A stretch of 50,122 bases of DNA from JBOHBN01 sp050698355 (GTDB lineage Bacteria; Actinomycetota; Actinomycetes; Streptosporangiales; WHST01): positions 1-50,122 of the forward strand of contig JBOHBN010000107.1 of NCBI GenBank assembly GCA_050698355.1, in the 5' to 3' direction. Positions 33,508 through 42,148 of this stretch are shown one piece after another. Within the stretch, counting starts at the first letter, position 1. Every line of letters starts with the position of its first letter. The translations under genes were made by a program, and so were the position numbers. Under the pieces are notes generated by a model. It was given only the letters and a program-made list of their open reading frames with translations. It was not told the DNA's origin and made no database searches.

Positions 33508-35694
33508 TCAATTGGAGAGGTGCACGACGGCTACCTCGGCAGGATCGAGCGAGCGAGCGACCACGGTCCGCTCGCCGTCGTGGTGGATCGCAACGTCACG
33601 GTCCCGTACGAGATCGCGCGCCTGTGCGTACGTGCCGTCGACCGCGTACGACGTGTCGACCGCAGGCGAGTCGTGGTTGAGCGCGAGGAGCAGCACGCCG
33701 TCGCCGGTGGAGAGCAGCCTCGCCTCGACACCAGCAGCCTCGGCGCCGCCCGCGCGCACCTCGACAGGCGGCTCGACGCCCGCGGCATCAGCGAGGCCGG
33801 CGAGGAACCGCCGCGCCCCCTCGTCGCCCATCGCATGCGCCGCCAAGCTCATCAGCGACCCGGTGAGCACGGCCCACCCCTCGCCGTGCCGGTGCGCGAC
33901 GATCGCCGGCGAGCCGTCGTCGAAGACAGCGAGCACGTCGGCGTCCTCCGCTGGCTCGAGGCGTTGCCGGAACAGCGCGCCGCCGATCTCGTCCCCCTCA
34001 CTGATTCCGGGCAGCAGCGGGTGCGTACGCGTGACCCGCATCGCTACCCGCCCCGGCTCCTCCGGGCTCCCGAGCCGCTCGGTGTCGAGCTCGCGGGCGC
34101 CGAACACCGCGTCGAGACCGAGGCCCGGGATCGCTTCGCCGCAGGCTCCGGTGTCATCGGTCCATCCGGCACGCGCCTCGGCGACCGCGACACCGCCGTC
34201 GCGCACGAACGCCGCGACAGCGTCCGCGGCGTGCCGCGACAGCGCAAGCGCGAACGGCAGGTACAGCACCCGGTAGCCGTCGGTGGCGAGCCGGTCGGGG
34301 TGCAGGTAATCGGCGGGCAGCCGCGCTCCGTAGAGCGAGGCATAGCACCCGACGTACGCACGGCTCGGCACGTAGTGCCACGTCTCGCCCATCGCGGCCC
34401 ACAGCGCGTTCGCGTGCACATCCCAGAGGATCGCCGCCCGCGACGGCAACGGTCGCGCGTCGGCGAACACCTGCCGGTGTGCGCCGGTGACCCGCGCGAC
34501 CTCGCCCGCCGCGAGTGCTCGCTCGGTCGGGTCGCCGGACAGGTCGGCGAGGCCGAAGCCGCCCGACTCGATGCCCGTCGTCATCGGGTACCACGCGTAG
34601 AAGTGCAGCCCCTTGGCGCCGTGGGCGATGGCCTGCCACGCGTACGAGCGCACGTCGTCGCCGCTCACCGGCTCGGCGAACGTGCCGACGTAACCGTGGC
34701 CGCCCTGCAGCTCGCCTAGCCAGAACGGCCCGTCGCAGGCCGAGTACGTCGCGGTGAGCAGCGCCGACCTGAACGCCGGGTCCGCGGTTTCCGCGGCACC
34801 GAGATGCTTGGGGTACAACGATGTGCCGTACACGTCTACGCTCGCCGGCATCCGCCAATCGTCGGGCGAGCCGTGGTCGCTCGTCGGGAGGGTGAGCAAG
34901 CAGGGCATGGCGGAGTGGCTACTCGTCACGTGCGTGTCGGCACGGCGTACGGCGTCGTGGCGCCAGGCGAGGTCCTGCGCGAGCTTGTCCTGCAAGAAGT
35001 GCTGCCAGTCCAGCGACGAGGTCGCCGTCATCAGCGTGGTGAACCGCGGCGGCTCGACCTCGTCCCAGGTCGAGAAGGTGCGGTACCAGGCGGCGTTGAC
35101 GGCATCGAGCGACGGGTAGCGCTTCTGCAGCCACTCGCGGAACCTCCCCCGAGTGTGCGGGCAGTAGCAGAACGACGCCGGCTCGACGAGGAAGTCGAAG
35201 TAGCCCCACTGCACGATGTGCGGCTCGCTCCACAGGTCCCAGCCACGGAACGCGGGCCGGTCCGCGAGGTGTGCCGCGAGGCGGTGCAGCAGCCGCTCCG
35301 CGGCTTCCCGTACGCCCGGGTGGTCGTAGCAGTAGCCGGGGCTGCCCTGCGAGTCGATGGGCACGTCGCCGTCGGAGACGTACCGGGCATCGCGGAACTT
35401 CTGCCCGAGCCAGTCTGGTGCGGAGTCGAGGTAGACCTGCACGTACACGCCGAGGCCGGCGTCCTCGGCGAGATCGAGCAGCAGGTCGAGCGCGCGGGTG
35501 TCGAACGCGCCCGGTTCGGGTTCCGCGCTCGCCCAGTCGACCCAGCAGCGGAGGTTGGGAATCCCGGTGGCCGCGATCCGTTGGACGTCGTGTCGCCAGC
35601 GGTCATCGTCGCCTGGACCTGGTGGCCGGACCATCGTCGCGCGGGTACGGCCGCCGCCGTACCACGCGGAGATGGCTAGCCCCGGGTCGGTCAC
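33508..35694 (-). CDS. GH42 family beta-galactosidase
   Basis: A 728-residue GH42 enzyme without signal peptide. The acid/base is E157 in DLWSEPHI and the nucleophile E328 in FWLGELQGG; YCYDHPGVRE and the trimerisation GATase-like domain after about residue 400 (LYLPFALALS) fit the family. It removes terminal beta-galactose or a related sugar in the cytoplasm. The GTG start overlaps the stop of the SIS-domain gene (GTGA), indicating translational coupling. With the secreted glycosidase it forms a two-stage glycan pathway. Confidence 0.9.
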   Translation of the reverse strand: MTDPGLAISAWYGGGRTRATMVRPPGPGDDDRWRHDVQRIAATGIPNLRCWVDWASAEPEPGAFDTRALDLLLDLAEDAGLGVYVQVYLDSAPDWLGQKFRDARYVSDGDVPIDSQGSPGYCYDHPGVREAAERLLHRLAAHLADRPAFRGWDLWSEPHIVQWGYFDFLVEPASFCYCPHTRGRFREWLQKRYPSLDAVNAAWYRTFSTWDEVEPPRFTTLMTATSSLDWQHFLQDKLAQDLAWRHDAVRRADTHVTSSHSAMPCLLTLPTSDHGSPDDWRMPASVDVYGTSLYPKHLGAAETADPAFRSALLTATYSACDGPFWLGELQGGHGYVGTFAEPVSGDDVRSYAWQAIAHGAKGLHFYAWYPMTTGIESGGFGLADLSGDPTERALAAGEVARVTGAHRQVFADARPLPSRAAILWDVHANALWAAMGETWHYVPSRAYVGCYASLYGARLPADYLHPDRLATDGYRVLYLPFALALSRHAADAVAAFVRDGGVAVAEARAGWTDDTGACGEAIPGLGLDAVFGARELDTERLGSPEEPGRVAMRVTRTHPLLPGISEGDEIGGALFRQRLEPAEDADVLAVFDDGSPAIVAHRHGEGWAVLTGSLMSLAAHAMGDEGARRFLAGLADAAGVEPPVEVRAGGAEAAGVEARLLSTGDGVLLLALNHDSPAVDTSYAVDGTYAQARDLVRDRDVAIHHDGERTVVARSLDPAEVAVVHLSN

Positions 35695-36467
35695 AACGTG
35701 ACCTCGGCTGGCCGGATCGCCGCGTGTGCGATGCGGTCCTGGTGGGCGTCGAAGACGCCCTGGTTGTGGTCCGGTGCGACACCCGCGGCCGTGGGCGAGA
35801 CGAACGTCGGCAGCCGGATCCCGCGTTCGGCGAGCAACGCGGCCGTACGGGCGTTCAGCTCCGCCATGCAGGCGCACGCCACGACCGTGGAGGCTCCCGC
35901 GACCGGGACGTCCCAGCCGTCGAGGGAGACGAGCGCGTCCTCGGGCGGCACGCCGGTGTCGATGACCACGTCGGCGAGGTCGGCCAGCCGGCTGCCCGAG
36001 GAGTGGCTGCTCGGCCGGTCGAGGTTCGCCCGCGAGGTCACGGCGAGAACGCGTACGCCGCGGTCGCGCGCGTACATCGCCGCCTCTACGGGGGCGGCGT
36101 TCCTGCCGCCGTGCGAGAAGACCACCATGCAGTCTGCCGCGCGGATGGGCCGGTGCGCGAGGAAGTTCTCGACGTAGCCCTCGGTGCGCTCCAGCCACAG
36201 CAGCTCCGGCGCCCCGCCCGGGCCGGTCACCTCCCACCAGGCGAGCCGCGGGTCGATCAGCGGGTGCAGGCCGACATAGCTGCCGTACCGGGGAAAGGCG
36301 TCCATGACAGGGATGACCGAGTGCCCGCTGCCGAACAGGTGCACGAGGTTGTCCGCCGCGAGCGTGTCGGCCAGCAGGGTCGCAGCCGCGTCGAACGACT
36401 CGTCCTGGTCGCCGAGCGCGTCGAGCAACCGCTGCAAGCGTGGAACGAACAGGCCATTGGTGGGCAC
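35691..36467 (-). CDS. SIS-domain sugar isomerase-like protein
   Basis: About 258 residues with a SIS phosphosugar-binding fold: VHLFGSGHSVIPVMDAF near the N-terminus, CMVVFSHGGRNAAPVEAA and VRVLAVTSRANLDR, and a C-terminal PTFVSPTAAGVAPDHN. It belongs to the group labelled sugar isomerase domain proteins and may process the phosphorylated product of the locus. GTG at 36467 is preferred over GTG at 36473 because GAGGAGAGG is better spaced from it. First gene of the operon, divergent from gntR. Confidence 0.85.
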   Translation of the reverse strand: MPTNGLFVPRLQRLLDALGDQDESFDAAATLLADTLAADNLVHLFGSGHSVIPVMDAFPRYGSYVGLHPLIDPRLAWWEVTGPGGAPELLWLERTEGYVENFLAHRPIRAADCMVVFSHGGRNAAPVEAAMYARDRGVRVLAVTSRANLDRPSSHSSGSRLADLADVVIDTGVPPEDALVSLDGWDVPVAGASTVVACACMAELNARTAALLAERGIRLPTFVSPTAAGVAPDHNQGVFDAHQDRIAHAAIRPAEVTL

Positions 36468-36502
36468 GGGCACCTCTCCTCGCAGGTCAGATCATACTAT
36501 TA

Positions 36503-36515
36503 TGACAGCATGTCA
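36503..36515. promoter_or_regulatory. GntR operator overlapping the gntR start
   Basis: TGACA-GCA-TGTCA is a perfect 5-bp-arm palindrome covering the ATG at 36510. TACTAT at 36495-36500 is the likely -10. The whole divergent promoter region is only about 40 bp, so one bound regulator could control both directions. Confidence 0.6.
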
Positions 36516-37286
36516 GCTCGGTCAACACCGGTCGTACGTTCGGTAGGCGGCTCCGACTTCCAGGCCGTCTCGCGGTCGAGCCCCATCCCGCTGTACCACC
36601 AGGTCAAGACTGACCTGCGCGCCAGAGTCGAGCGCGGCGACTGGCAGCCGGGCGAGCGGATCGGCGGCGAAGCAGAGCTCTGCGAACGGTACGGCGCCAG
36701 CAGGATCACGATCCGCCGAGCGGTCGGTGACCTGGTCGCCGAGGGTTTGCTGGTGCGGCTGTCCGGCCGGGGAACGTTCGTACGCGAGCCGACCCTCACT
36801 GCCGGACCGCGCGGTCTCTCCTCGTTCACCGAGGAGATGGCCGGGCTCGGGATGCGCGCCGGCGCCGAGGTGGTGAGGGTCGAGCTGCGCGCGGCCTCGG
36901 ACGAGGTCGCCAGCCAGCTGGCACTCGAGGAGGGCGACCCGCTCGTGGTCGTCACCCGGTTGCGTACCGGCGACGGCAAGCCGATCGGCATCCAGGCGGC
37001 ACACCTGCCGGCGCACCGCTTTCCCGGGCTGGAGAATGCCGACCTCACCGACACCTCGCTGTACGAGCACCTCGGGCGCACCTACGGCTTCGCCCCCACC
37101 GAGGCGGAGGAGACGTTCGAGGTCGGCCCGATCCGCAAGCGCGACGCCAACCTTCTCGGCGTCCGCGCGGGGAGCTGCGGCTTCTACGTGCGTCGCAGGA
37201 CGTTCGACACCGCGGGCGTCGCCGAGTACGTCAGCACGGTCATGCGCGGCGACCGGTATCGCATCCGGATCGGGCTACGCGGGTGA
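36510..37286 (+). CDS. GntR/HutC-family transcriptional regulator
   Basis: A 258-residue HutC-type regulator: the winged helix includes SPIPLYHQVKTDLRARVERG, GGEAELCERYGASRITIRRAV and the wing LLVRLSGRGTFV; the C-terminal UTRA domain has GIQAAHLPAHRFPGL and YVSTVMRGDRYRIRI. It is divergent from the SIS-GH42-glycosidase operon and likely represses it, sensing a sugar phosphate. Its 3' end overlaps the convergent ROK gene by 12 bp. Confidence 0.9.
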   Translation: MSARSTPVVRSVGGSDFQAVSRSSPIPLYHQVKTDLRARVERGDWQPGERIGGEAELCERYGASRITIRRAVGDLVAEGLLVRLSGRGTFVREPTLTAGPRGLSSFTEEMAGLGMRAGAEVVRVELRAASDEVASQLALEEGDPLVVVTRLRTGDGKPIGIQAAHLPAHRFPGLENADLTDTSLYEHLGRTYGFAPTEAEETFEVGPIRKRDANLLGVRAGSCGFYVRRRTFDTAGVAEYVSTVMRGDRYRIRIGLRG

Positions 37287-38246
37287 CTCGCTGAGCAGGC
37301 GCGCGGCGGCGCCGACGAGAAACGCGTCGTCGCCGCGTGCGGCCACCACCACCCGCGCGTCCGGCCGCGCAGCAGGCTGGGCCAGGGCGGCGACTGCGGT
37401 CCGCGCTCCGGTCACGAAGTCAGGCACTCCCGTGCCGACACCGCCGCCGAGCACGACAGTGTCCAGGTCGAGCAGGCTCACCATGCTCACCACCGCGCGC
37501 GCCACGCACCGCACCGCATGGTCGATGACGGTCCCCGCGCTCTTGCTGCCGCGCGCGGCGAGCTCGACCAGGTCATGCGGGACGCGGACGTCGGCAAGAC
37601 CGGCGCGGTGCGCGGCGGCGACGAGGGACGGCCCTGAGGCGACCGCTTCCAGCGCACCCCGCTCGGGTGCGGACGGCGTCTCGGCTGTGGCGGCGTCGAC
37701 GGCCATCCAGCCCGCCGCCCCGGCGAGCCCGTGCACGCCGCGGTGCAGCCGCCCGTCAAAGACGAGACCACCTCCCACCCCGGTGCCGATGATGACGAAC
37801 GCCATGCCACGCGAGCCGCGACCGGCACCGTACCGGTACTCCCCGAGCGCGCCGGCGTGGCCGTCGTACGTGACCCGTGCCGGTACGCCCAGCCGGTCAG
37901 CGAGCAGCTCGCCCAGCGGCAGGCCGTCCCAGCCGGGGAGGTTGGGCGCGAACGTGACCGTACTGTCGTCGGACGCTACCGCGCCCGCGACGGACACCCC
38001 CACACCGACCGGCGGCCGTACCGCGGCTGCGGTTTCGGCCAGGTCGAGCACGCGGCGGGTGAGCGCGTCTCCGCCCTCCCGCGGGGTCGCGACCCGTCCG
38101 GCCGGCTGCACGTGCCCGTCCGCATCGACGAGCGCGGCCGCGATCTTGGTGCCGCCGATGTCCAACGCGAGGACGGTTTCCCGGTCGTCCGCGTGCGGCC
38201 GGGACTCAGCGGCGCGCGAACTGCTCGTACGCGGCTGATCCCGCAT
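37275..38246 (-). CDS. ROK-family sugar kinase without zinc motif
   Basis: A 323-residue ROK protein: the N-terminal phosphate-binding ALDIGGTKIAAALVD, NLPGWDGLPLGELLADRL and VIIGTGVGGGLVFDGRLHRG are present, as expected for a glucokinase or N-acylmannosamine kinase. The usual zinc-binding CxCGxxGCxE segment is replaced by a stretch without cysteines (MAVDAATAETPSAPERGALE). GGATGGA lies before the ATG at 38246; this start lies 41 bp inside the end of the upstream lipoprotein gene, so translation may be coupled. It may serve the neighbouring GH42 locus (inference). Confidence 0.85.
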   Translation of the reverse strand: MRDQPRTSSSRAAESRPHADDRETVLALDIGGTKIAAALVDADGHVQPAGRVATPREGGDALTRRVLDLAETAAAVRPPVGVGVSVAGAVASDDSTVTFAPNLPGWDGLPLGELLADRLGVPARVTYDGHAGALGEYRYGAGRGSRGMAFVIIGTGVGGGLVFDGRLHRGVHGLAGAAGWMAVDAATAETPSAPERGALEAVASGPSLVAAAHRAGLADVRVPHDLVELAARGSKSAGTVIDHAVRCVARAVVSMVSLLDLDTVVLGGGVGTGVPDFVTGARTAVAALAQPAARPDARVVVAARGDDAFLVGAAARLLSESPA

Positions 38247-39342
38247 TCAGGTCCATCCAGAGGATCTCGTCGATCTGCTTGTCCGATGGATGGTAGCCGT
38301 ACAGGAAGCGGTAGTAGTCGACGATCTTCGCGCGCAGGTCGATGCCGTCCTGCTCAGGGAACGCCACCGTCGACAGCCATCGCCACATGAGCGGTGACTC
38401 GTGACTCGGGGGGTCCCAGCGGTACCCGCCGAGCGGGATCTTGTAGACCCGCCGCGACTTCACCGCCGAGACACCCTTCCAGACCTTGTCGCCATACAGG
38501 TCGTCGGGCGTCGCGTCGTCGAAGTTGCTCAGCAGTACGACATCCGGGTCCCAGGCCAGAATCTGCTCGATGTCGACCCCGGCACCGCTGCCGGTGAGCC
38601 CCGTACCCTCGCTCGCCGGGTTCCTCGCTCCGATGAGCTTGATGTAGTAGTCGTTGTAGCTCTGCCCTCCGGCGACCTTGACTTCGCCCTGGGCCATGAA
38701 GATGTAGATGATCTTTGGTTTCGGTGGTCTCGCCTTCTGTGCCGCCTTTTTCACCGCAGTGAGGTCGGCGTGCATTCTCGACAGCATCGCCTTCCCGCGT
38801 TCGGGTTTGCCGAGCATGCCGGCGAACAGGCGGATCCACACTTCCAGGTCGTGCTGAGTGCCGTAATCCAGGCCGACGACTTTCAGGCCCGCGTTCTCCA
38901 TCGGCGTGATCAAGCCGGGCCCGTGATCCGCCCATTGCACGACCGCGTCGGGATTCAGCCCGAGGATGCTCTCCACGTTCGGCACGAACGACTTGCTCGC
39001 GACGCCGTGCGGGAGGTTGCGCGTCCTGGGGAACATCTCGCCGAGGATGCCGTCTCGCGCCGCGATCCACGACCTGCGCTCCATGCCGACGAGGTGGTCG
39101 GCGGACCGGTCGGCGGCGATGAGCATCGCTGCGGTCGGTACGGGCAGCGTCACGACGCGGCGCACGGGATGCGGAAACGTGACTTCCTTTCCGCGCTGGT
39201 CCTTCACCGTGACGGCGTCGGCGCCCCCATCGCCCGGCTCGGCGGTGCTCGCGTTGCCGCAGCCGGCAAGTACGAGCGCCCCCGCGACGCCCGTACCGGC
39301 ACCCTTGAGCAACGAACGTCTAGACACCAGCGGCGTGCCCAT
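38206..39342 (-). CDS. Tat-exported lipoprotein, Fe-siderophore/B12-type binding protein
   Basis: A 378-residue PF01497-type binding protein. The N-terminus VSRRSLLKGAGTGVAGALV has a twin arginine and the lipobox LAGC, so it is probably Tat-exported and lipid-anchored. RRVVTLPVPTAAMLIAADRS and DPDVVLLSNFDDATPDD are typical of the BtuF/FepB class. No permease or ATPase is nearby, so it is an orphan. It is divergent from the duplicated-domain protein and overlaps the ROK gene. The frame extends 61 codons upstream, but ATG 39342 fits the signal peptide. Confidence 0.88.
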   Translation of the reverse strand: MGTPLVSRRSLLKGAGTGVAGALVLAGCGNASTAEPGDGGADAVTVKDQRGKEVTFPHPVRRVVTLPVPTAAMLIAADRSADHLVGMERRSWIAARDGILGEMFPRTRNLPHGVASKSFVPNVESILGLNPDAVVQWADHGPGLITPMENAGLKVVGLDYGTQHDLEVWIRLFAGMLGKPERGKAMLSRMHADLTAVKKAAQKARPPKPKIIYIFMAQGEVKVAGGQSYNDYYIKLIGARNPASEGTGLTGSGAGVDIEQILAWDPDVVLLSNFDDATPDDLYGDKVWKGVSAVKSRRVYKIPLGGYRWDPPSHESPLMWRWLSTVAFPEQDGIDLRAKIVDYYRFLYGYHPSDKQIDEILWMDLNAGSAAYEQFARR

Positions 39343-39502
39343 GACGACCGCCCCCGTCCTCACCGACGAGACTCGTGGACGACCAGCGTGGCCTGCCAGC
39401 GACTGTTCCGCTGCGGCTAGGCAATTGTCAATGCCGAGGTAGTGTAATCGGCGGAATTTGGGTAGATACTGGCCCCGGTCTCGCGCGTGGTCAGGAGTGC
39501 AT

Positions 39503-40705
39503 ATGCCAATCCGACGGGTTTTCATCGATGGCGGCGTCAGCTACCACCACGGCCTGAGCGTGCCGGGAGAGGCGTTCGCGGATTTCGACCGGGTCGACCT
39601 CATGGCGTTGGCCGAGGTTCCGCTCGAGAGTTACGACCTCGCCGTGGTCCCGCGCTCGGCGGACGGTGAGGTGCTGCACTCGCGGCGGTACCAGTTCGCG
39701 CGCTTCCTCGACGCCGGCGGCGTTCTCGTGGTGCTGGGCGAGCAGCCGACGGCCTGGTTCCCCGGGTCGCGGTGGCAACCGGAAAGTGATGACGATATCG
39801 GTGAGCCGTCCGTGCTCCAGGATCACCCGATCCTCGGCGGGCTCGGTGCGGCGGACCTGGAGTGGCACTCGCGCAAGCGAAGCTGGTGCTGTCACGGTCA
39901 CTTCCAAGCCCCGCAGGGCGCGGACGTACTGGTCGCCAACCAGGGCGGCGACGCGTGGCTCTACGTCGACCGCGTCTCGTCCGGCGGCGTCATCGTCGCG
40001 GCGTCGAATCTGGACGCCGACACCCACGTGTTCCACGGCAGCACGGTCGCCCGCGGCTTCCTCGACCGGCTGCTCGCGTGGGCCGAGGAGGAAGCGGGGC
40101 GGGCACGCACGGAACGGCAGTCACGCATCGCCGGGCTCTACTCCGGCGTCCACTTCCAGCGCTCGTTCTACACCGATCCCGACTTCGCGGACGACTTCGC
40201 GATCGTGCCGGCAGCGGAGCTCGGCGGGCTTCCGCTCGACCAGTACGCAGCGCTGTGGGTGCCGAGGGAGAGCAACCAGAACGTCCTGGTGCGGGCGCGG
40301 GACCGCCTCGCGGAGTACGTCGCGGGCGGCGGCACGATCGTCTGCTTCGAGGAGGCCAACCAGGACTGGCTTCCCTTCGCGCGCTGGCAGTGGCGCCGGG
40401 TAGACGTGTCCACGCTGACGATGGCGAGCCATCCCCTGCTCGAAGGACTGACCCGTGAGGACGTCAGCTGGCACGGCCACGGCTTCTACACCCCGGCGCC
40501 CGATGCGGACGTGCTCATCAGCGACGGTGACGGAGGCGCGGTGCTCTACGTCGACGAGCGCAGCTCCGCGGGCCGGGTGATGGCCGGAACTCTCGACCCC
40601 GACTGTCACGCCGGCTACGGCAGCGGCCGCACGCGGCCTCTCCTGCAGCGGATCATCGACTGGACGCTGAAACCGGCACGCCAGGACGCGGTGCTGTCCT
40701 CCTAG
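39503..40705 (+). CDS. Protein with two GATase-like repeats, function unknown
   Basis: A 400-residue cytoplasmic protein made of two related halves of about 195 residues. Each half starts with a strand (RRVFIDGGVSYHHGL / AGLYSGVHFQRSFY), has a DYDLAVVPRS / YAALWVPRES strand, then FLDAGGVLVVLGEQPTAWFP / YVAGGGTIVCFEEANQDWLP, a HPILGGLGAADLEWH / HPLLEGLTREDVSWH motif and GGDAWLYVDRVSSGGV / GGAVLYVDERSSAGR. The fold resembles class I glutamine amidotransferase-like or ThuA-like domains. I do not recognise the family. AGGAG precedes the ATG; it is divergent from the orphan lipoprotein gene. Confidence 0.65.
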   Translation: MPIRRVFIDGGVSYHHGLSVPGEAFADFDRVDLMALAEVPLESYDLAVVPRSADGEVLHSRRYQFARFLDAGGVLVVLGEQPTAWFPGSRWQPESDDDIGEPSVLQDHPILGGLGAADLEWHSRKRSWCCHGHFQAPQGADVLVANQGGDAWLYVDRVSSGGVIVAASNLDADTHVFHGSTVARGFLDRLLAWAEEEAGRARTERQSRIAGLYSGVHFQRSFYTDPDFADDFAIVPAAELGGLPLDQYAALWVPRESNQNVLVRARDRLAEYVAGGGTIVCFEEANQDWLPFARWQWRRVDVSTLTMASHPLLEGLTREDVSWHGHGFYTPAPDADVLISDGDGGAVLYVDERSSAGRVMAGTLDPDCHAGYGSGRTRPLLQRIIDWTLKPARQDAVLSS

Positions 40706-40748
40706 GCCGCTACGGGCGGTCGCCGCCACCGTCGGTGAGAATGGTGTC

Positions 40749-41741
40749 GTGAACGCCGTACGGCTGGTGCACGAGCGCCTGGACGAGCTCTACCGGCACC
40801 AGCTGCCGGTAGACGAGAGCAGGGTGCAGAGCTTCTACCGCTCTGGCCGCGGGTACTATCCACCGGGGGACGCGGGCGACGAGCGCGACCAGTTCGGCAT
40901 CTGCGTGGTCACGACCGACGGCGAGACGTATCAGGCCGGCGACGTCGCGATCCCGTTCGCGCTGCAGTCCATTTCCAAGGTGTTCGCGTACGCGCTGGCG
41001 CTCGCCGACCGAGGTCGCGACCATGTGCTGACCCGGGTCGGAGTGGAGCCGAGCGGTGACGCGTTCTACTCCATCACCTTCGACGAGCGGAGCAACCGGC
41101 CACACAACCCGATGGTGAACGCGGGCGCGCTCGTGACGAGCTCCTGCGTGCGGGGTGCGACCGCGGCTGAACAGTGCGAGCGGATCCTGCAGGCGCTGCG
41201 CCGCTGCGCGGGTAGCGACCGGCTCGACGTCGACCCGGCGACGTTCGAGGCGGAGCTGGCGACCGCGGACCGCAACCGCGCCACCGCGTACCTGATGCGC
41301 AGCCGCGGCATGATTACCGGAGACGTCGAGGAGACGCTCGCGCTGTACCTGAGGCAGTGCAGCGTCGAGGTCACCTGCGTCGAGCTGGCCATGATGGCCG
41401 CGACCCTGGCGAACGGCTGCGTGCACCCGTTGACCGGGGAGCGCGCACTACCCCGTGGTCACGTCAGGGACGTGCTGAGCGTGATGTACACCTGCGGGAT
41501 GTACGACTTCGCCGGGCAGTGGGCGTACGAGGTCGGGGTTCCCGCGAAGAGCGGTGTCAGCGGCGGGATCCTCGCGGTAGTCCCCGGAAAGATGGGCATC
41601 GGCGTGTACTCGCCGGGGCTCGACGCGTACGGCAACAGCGTCCGCGGCATCCGGGTGTGCCACGAGATCTCCAAGCACCTCGGCCTGCACGTCTTCGCAA
41701 CCGAGGCAGAGGACGTAGTGCTCGAGCCCGGAACGTCCTAG
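40749..41741 (+). CDS. glsA: Glutaminase
   Basis: A 330-residue serine-dependent glutaminase with the beta-lactamase-like fold. The catalytic Ser-x-x-Lys is S74-I-S-K77; NPMVNAGALVTS, YTCGMYDFAG and VPAKSGVSGGILAVVPGKMGI are the other family motifs. It hydrolyses glutamine to glutamate and ammonia. GTG start. The stop TAG overlaps the convergent VOC gene through the palindrome CTAG, the same arrangement as at 185-188. Confidence 0.94.
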   Translation: MNAVRLVHERLDELYRHQLPVDESRVQSFYRSGRGYYPPGDAGDERDQFGICVVTTDGETYQAGDVAIPFALQSISKVFAYALALADRGRDHVLTRVGVEPSGDAFYSITFDERSNRPHNPMVNAGALVTSSCVRGATAAEQCERILQALRRCAGSDRLDVDPATFEAELATADRNRATAYLMRSRGMITGDVEETLALYLRQCSVEVTCVELAMMAATLANGCVHPLTGERALPRGHVRDVLSVMYTCGMYDFAGQWAYEVGVPAKSGVSGGILAVVPGKMGIGVYSPGLDAYGNSVRGIRVCHEISKHLGLHVFATEAEDVVLEPGTS

Positions 41742-42115
41742 GACTCCGACTTCGGTCGGTGGCAGACGGCCTCGACGTTGTGGCCGTCGGGGTCGCGGAC
41801 GAACACCGCGTAGTAGTCCGGGCGGTACTCGGGGAACTCCCGCGGCTCGTGCAGCACCTCGGCACCGAGGGCGGCCGCCGCCTGGTGGAAACCGCGTACC
41901 TGCTCACGCTCGGCGACCCGGAACGCGACGTGCAACTCCCGCTGCTCGGCACCGCCTGCCGGGCCCAGCCAGAAGAACGGCGCATGCGAGTCGGTGAACC
42001 CGACGACGTCCGGGCCGAACTCCATCGGCGTGATGCCGATGCTGCCGAGCAGCCGCTCGTAGAAAGCGCGGCTGCGCTGGACGTCGGTGCACTGCAAAGC
42101 GATGTGGTCGAGCAC
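41738..42115 (-). CDS. VOC (glyoxalase/dioxygenase fold) family protein
   Basis: A 125-residue single VOC-domain protein: the paired beta-alpha-beta-beta-beta units are seen in MLDHIALQCTDVQRSRAFYE and LHVAFRVAEREQVRGFHQAA, with the final YAVFVRDPDGHNVEAVCH carrying a conserved Asp-Pro-Asp-Gly-His. VOC proteins include glyoxalases, dioxygenases and resistance proteins; the reaction is not readable here. It is followed by the convergent glsA and preceded by tetR. Confidence 0.88.
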   Translation of the reverse strand: MLDHIALQCTDVQRSRAFYERLLGSIGITPMEFGPDVVGFTDSHAPFFWLGPAGGAEQRELHVAFRVAEREQVRGFHQAAAALGAEVLHEPREFPEYRPDYYAVFVRDPDGHNVEAVCHRPKSES

Positions 42116-42148
42116 GGCTGCAGTGTACCCACTCAGTATTGGGCCAAC

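Noticed and set aside
35697..36237. Upstream extension of the GH42 gene
   Set aside because: It is the shadow of the SIS gene in another frame; GTG at 35694 overlapping the SIS stop is the natural start.
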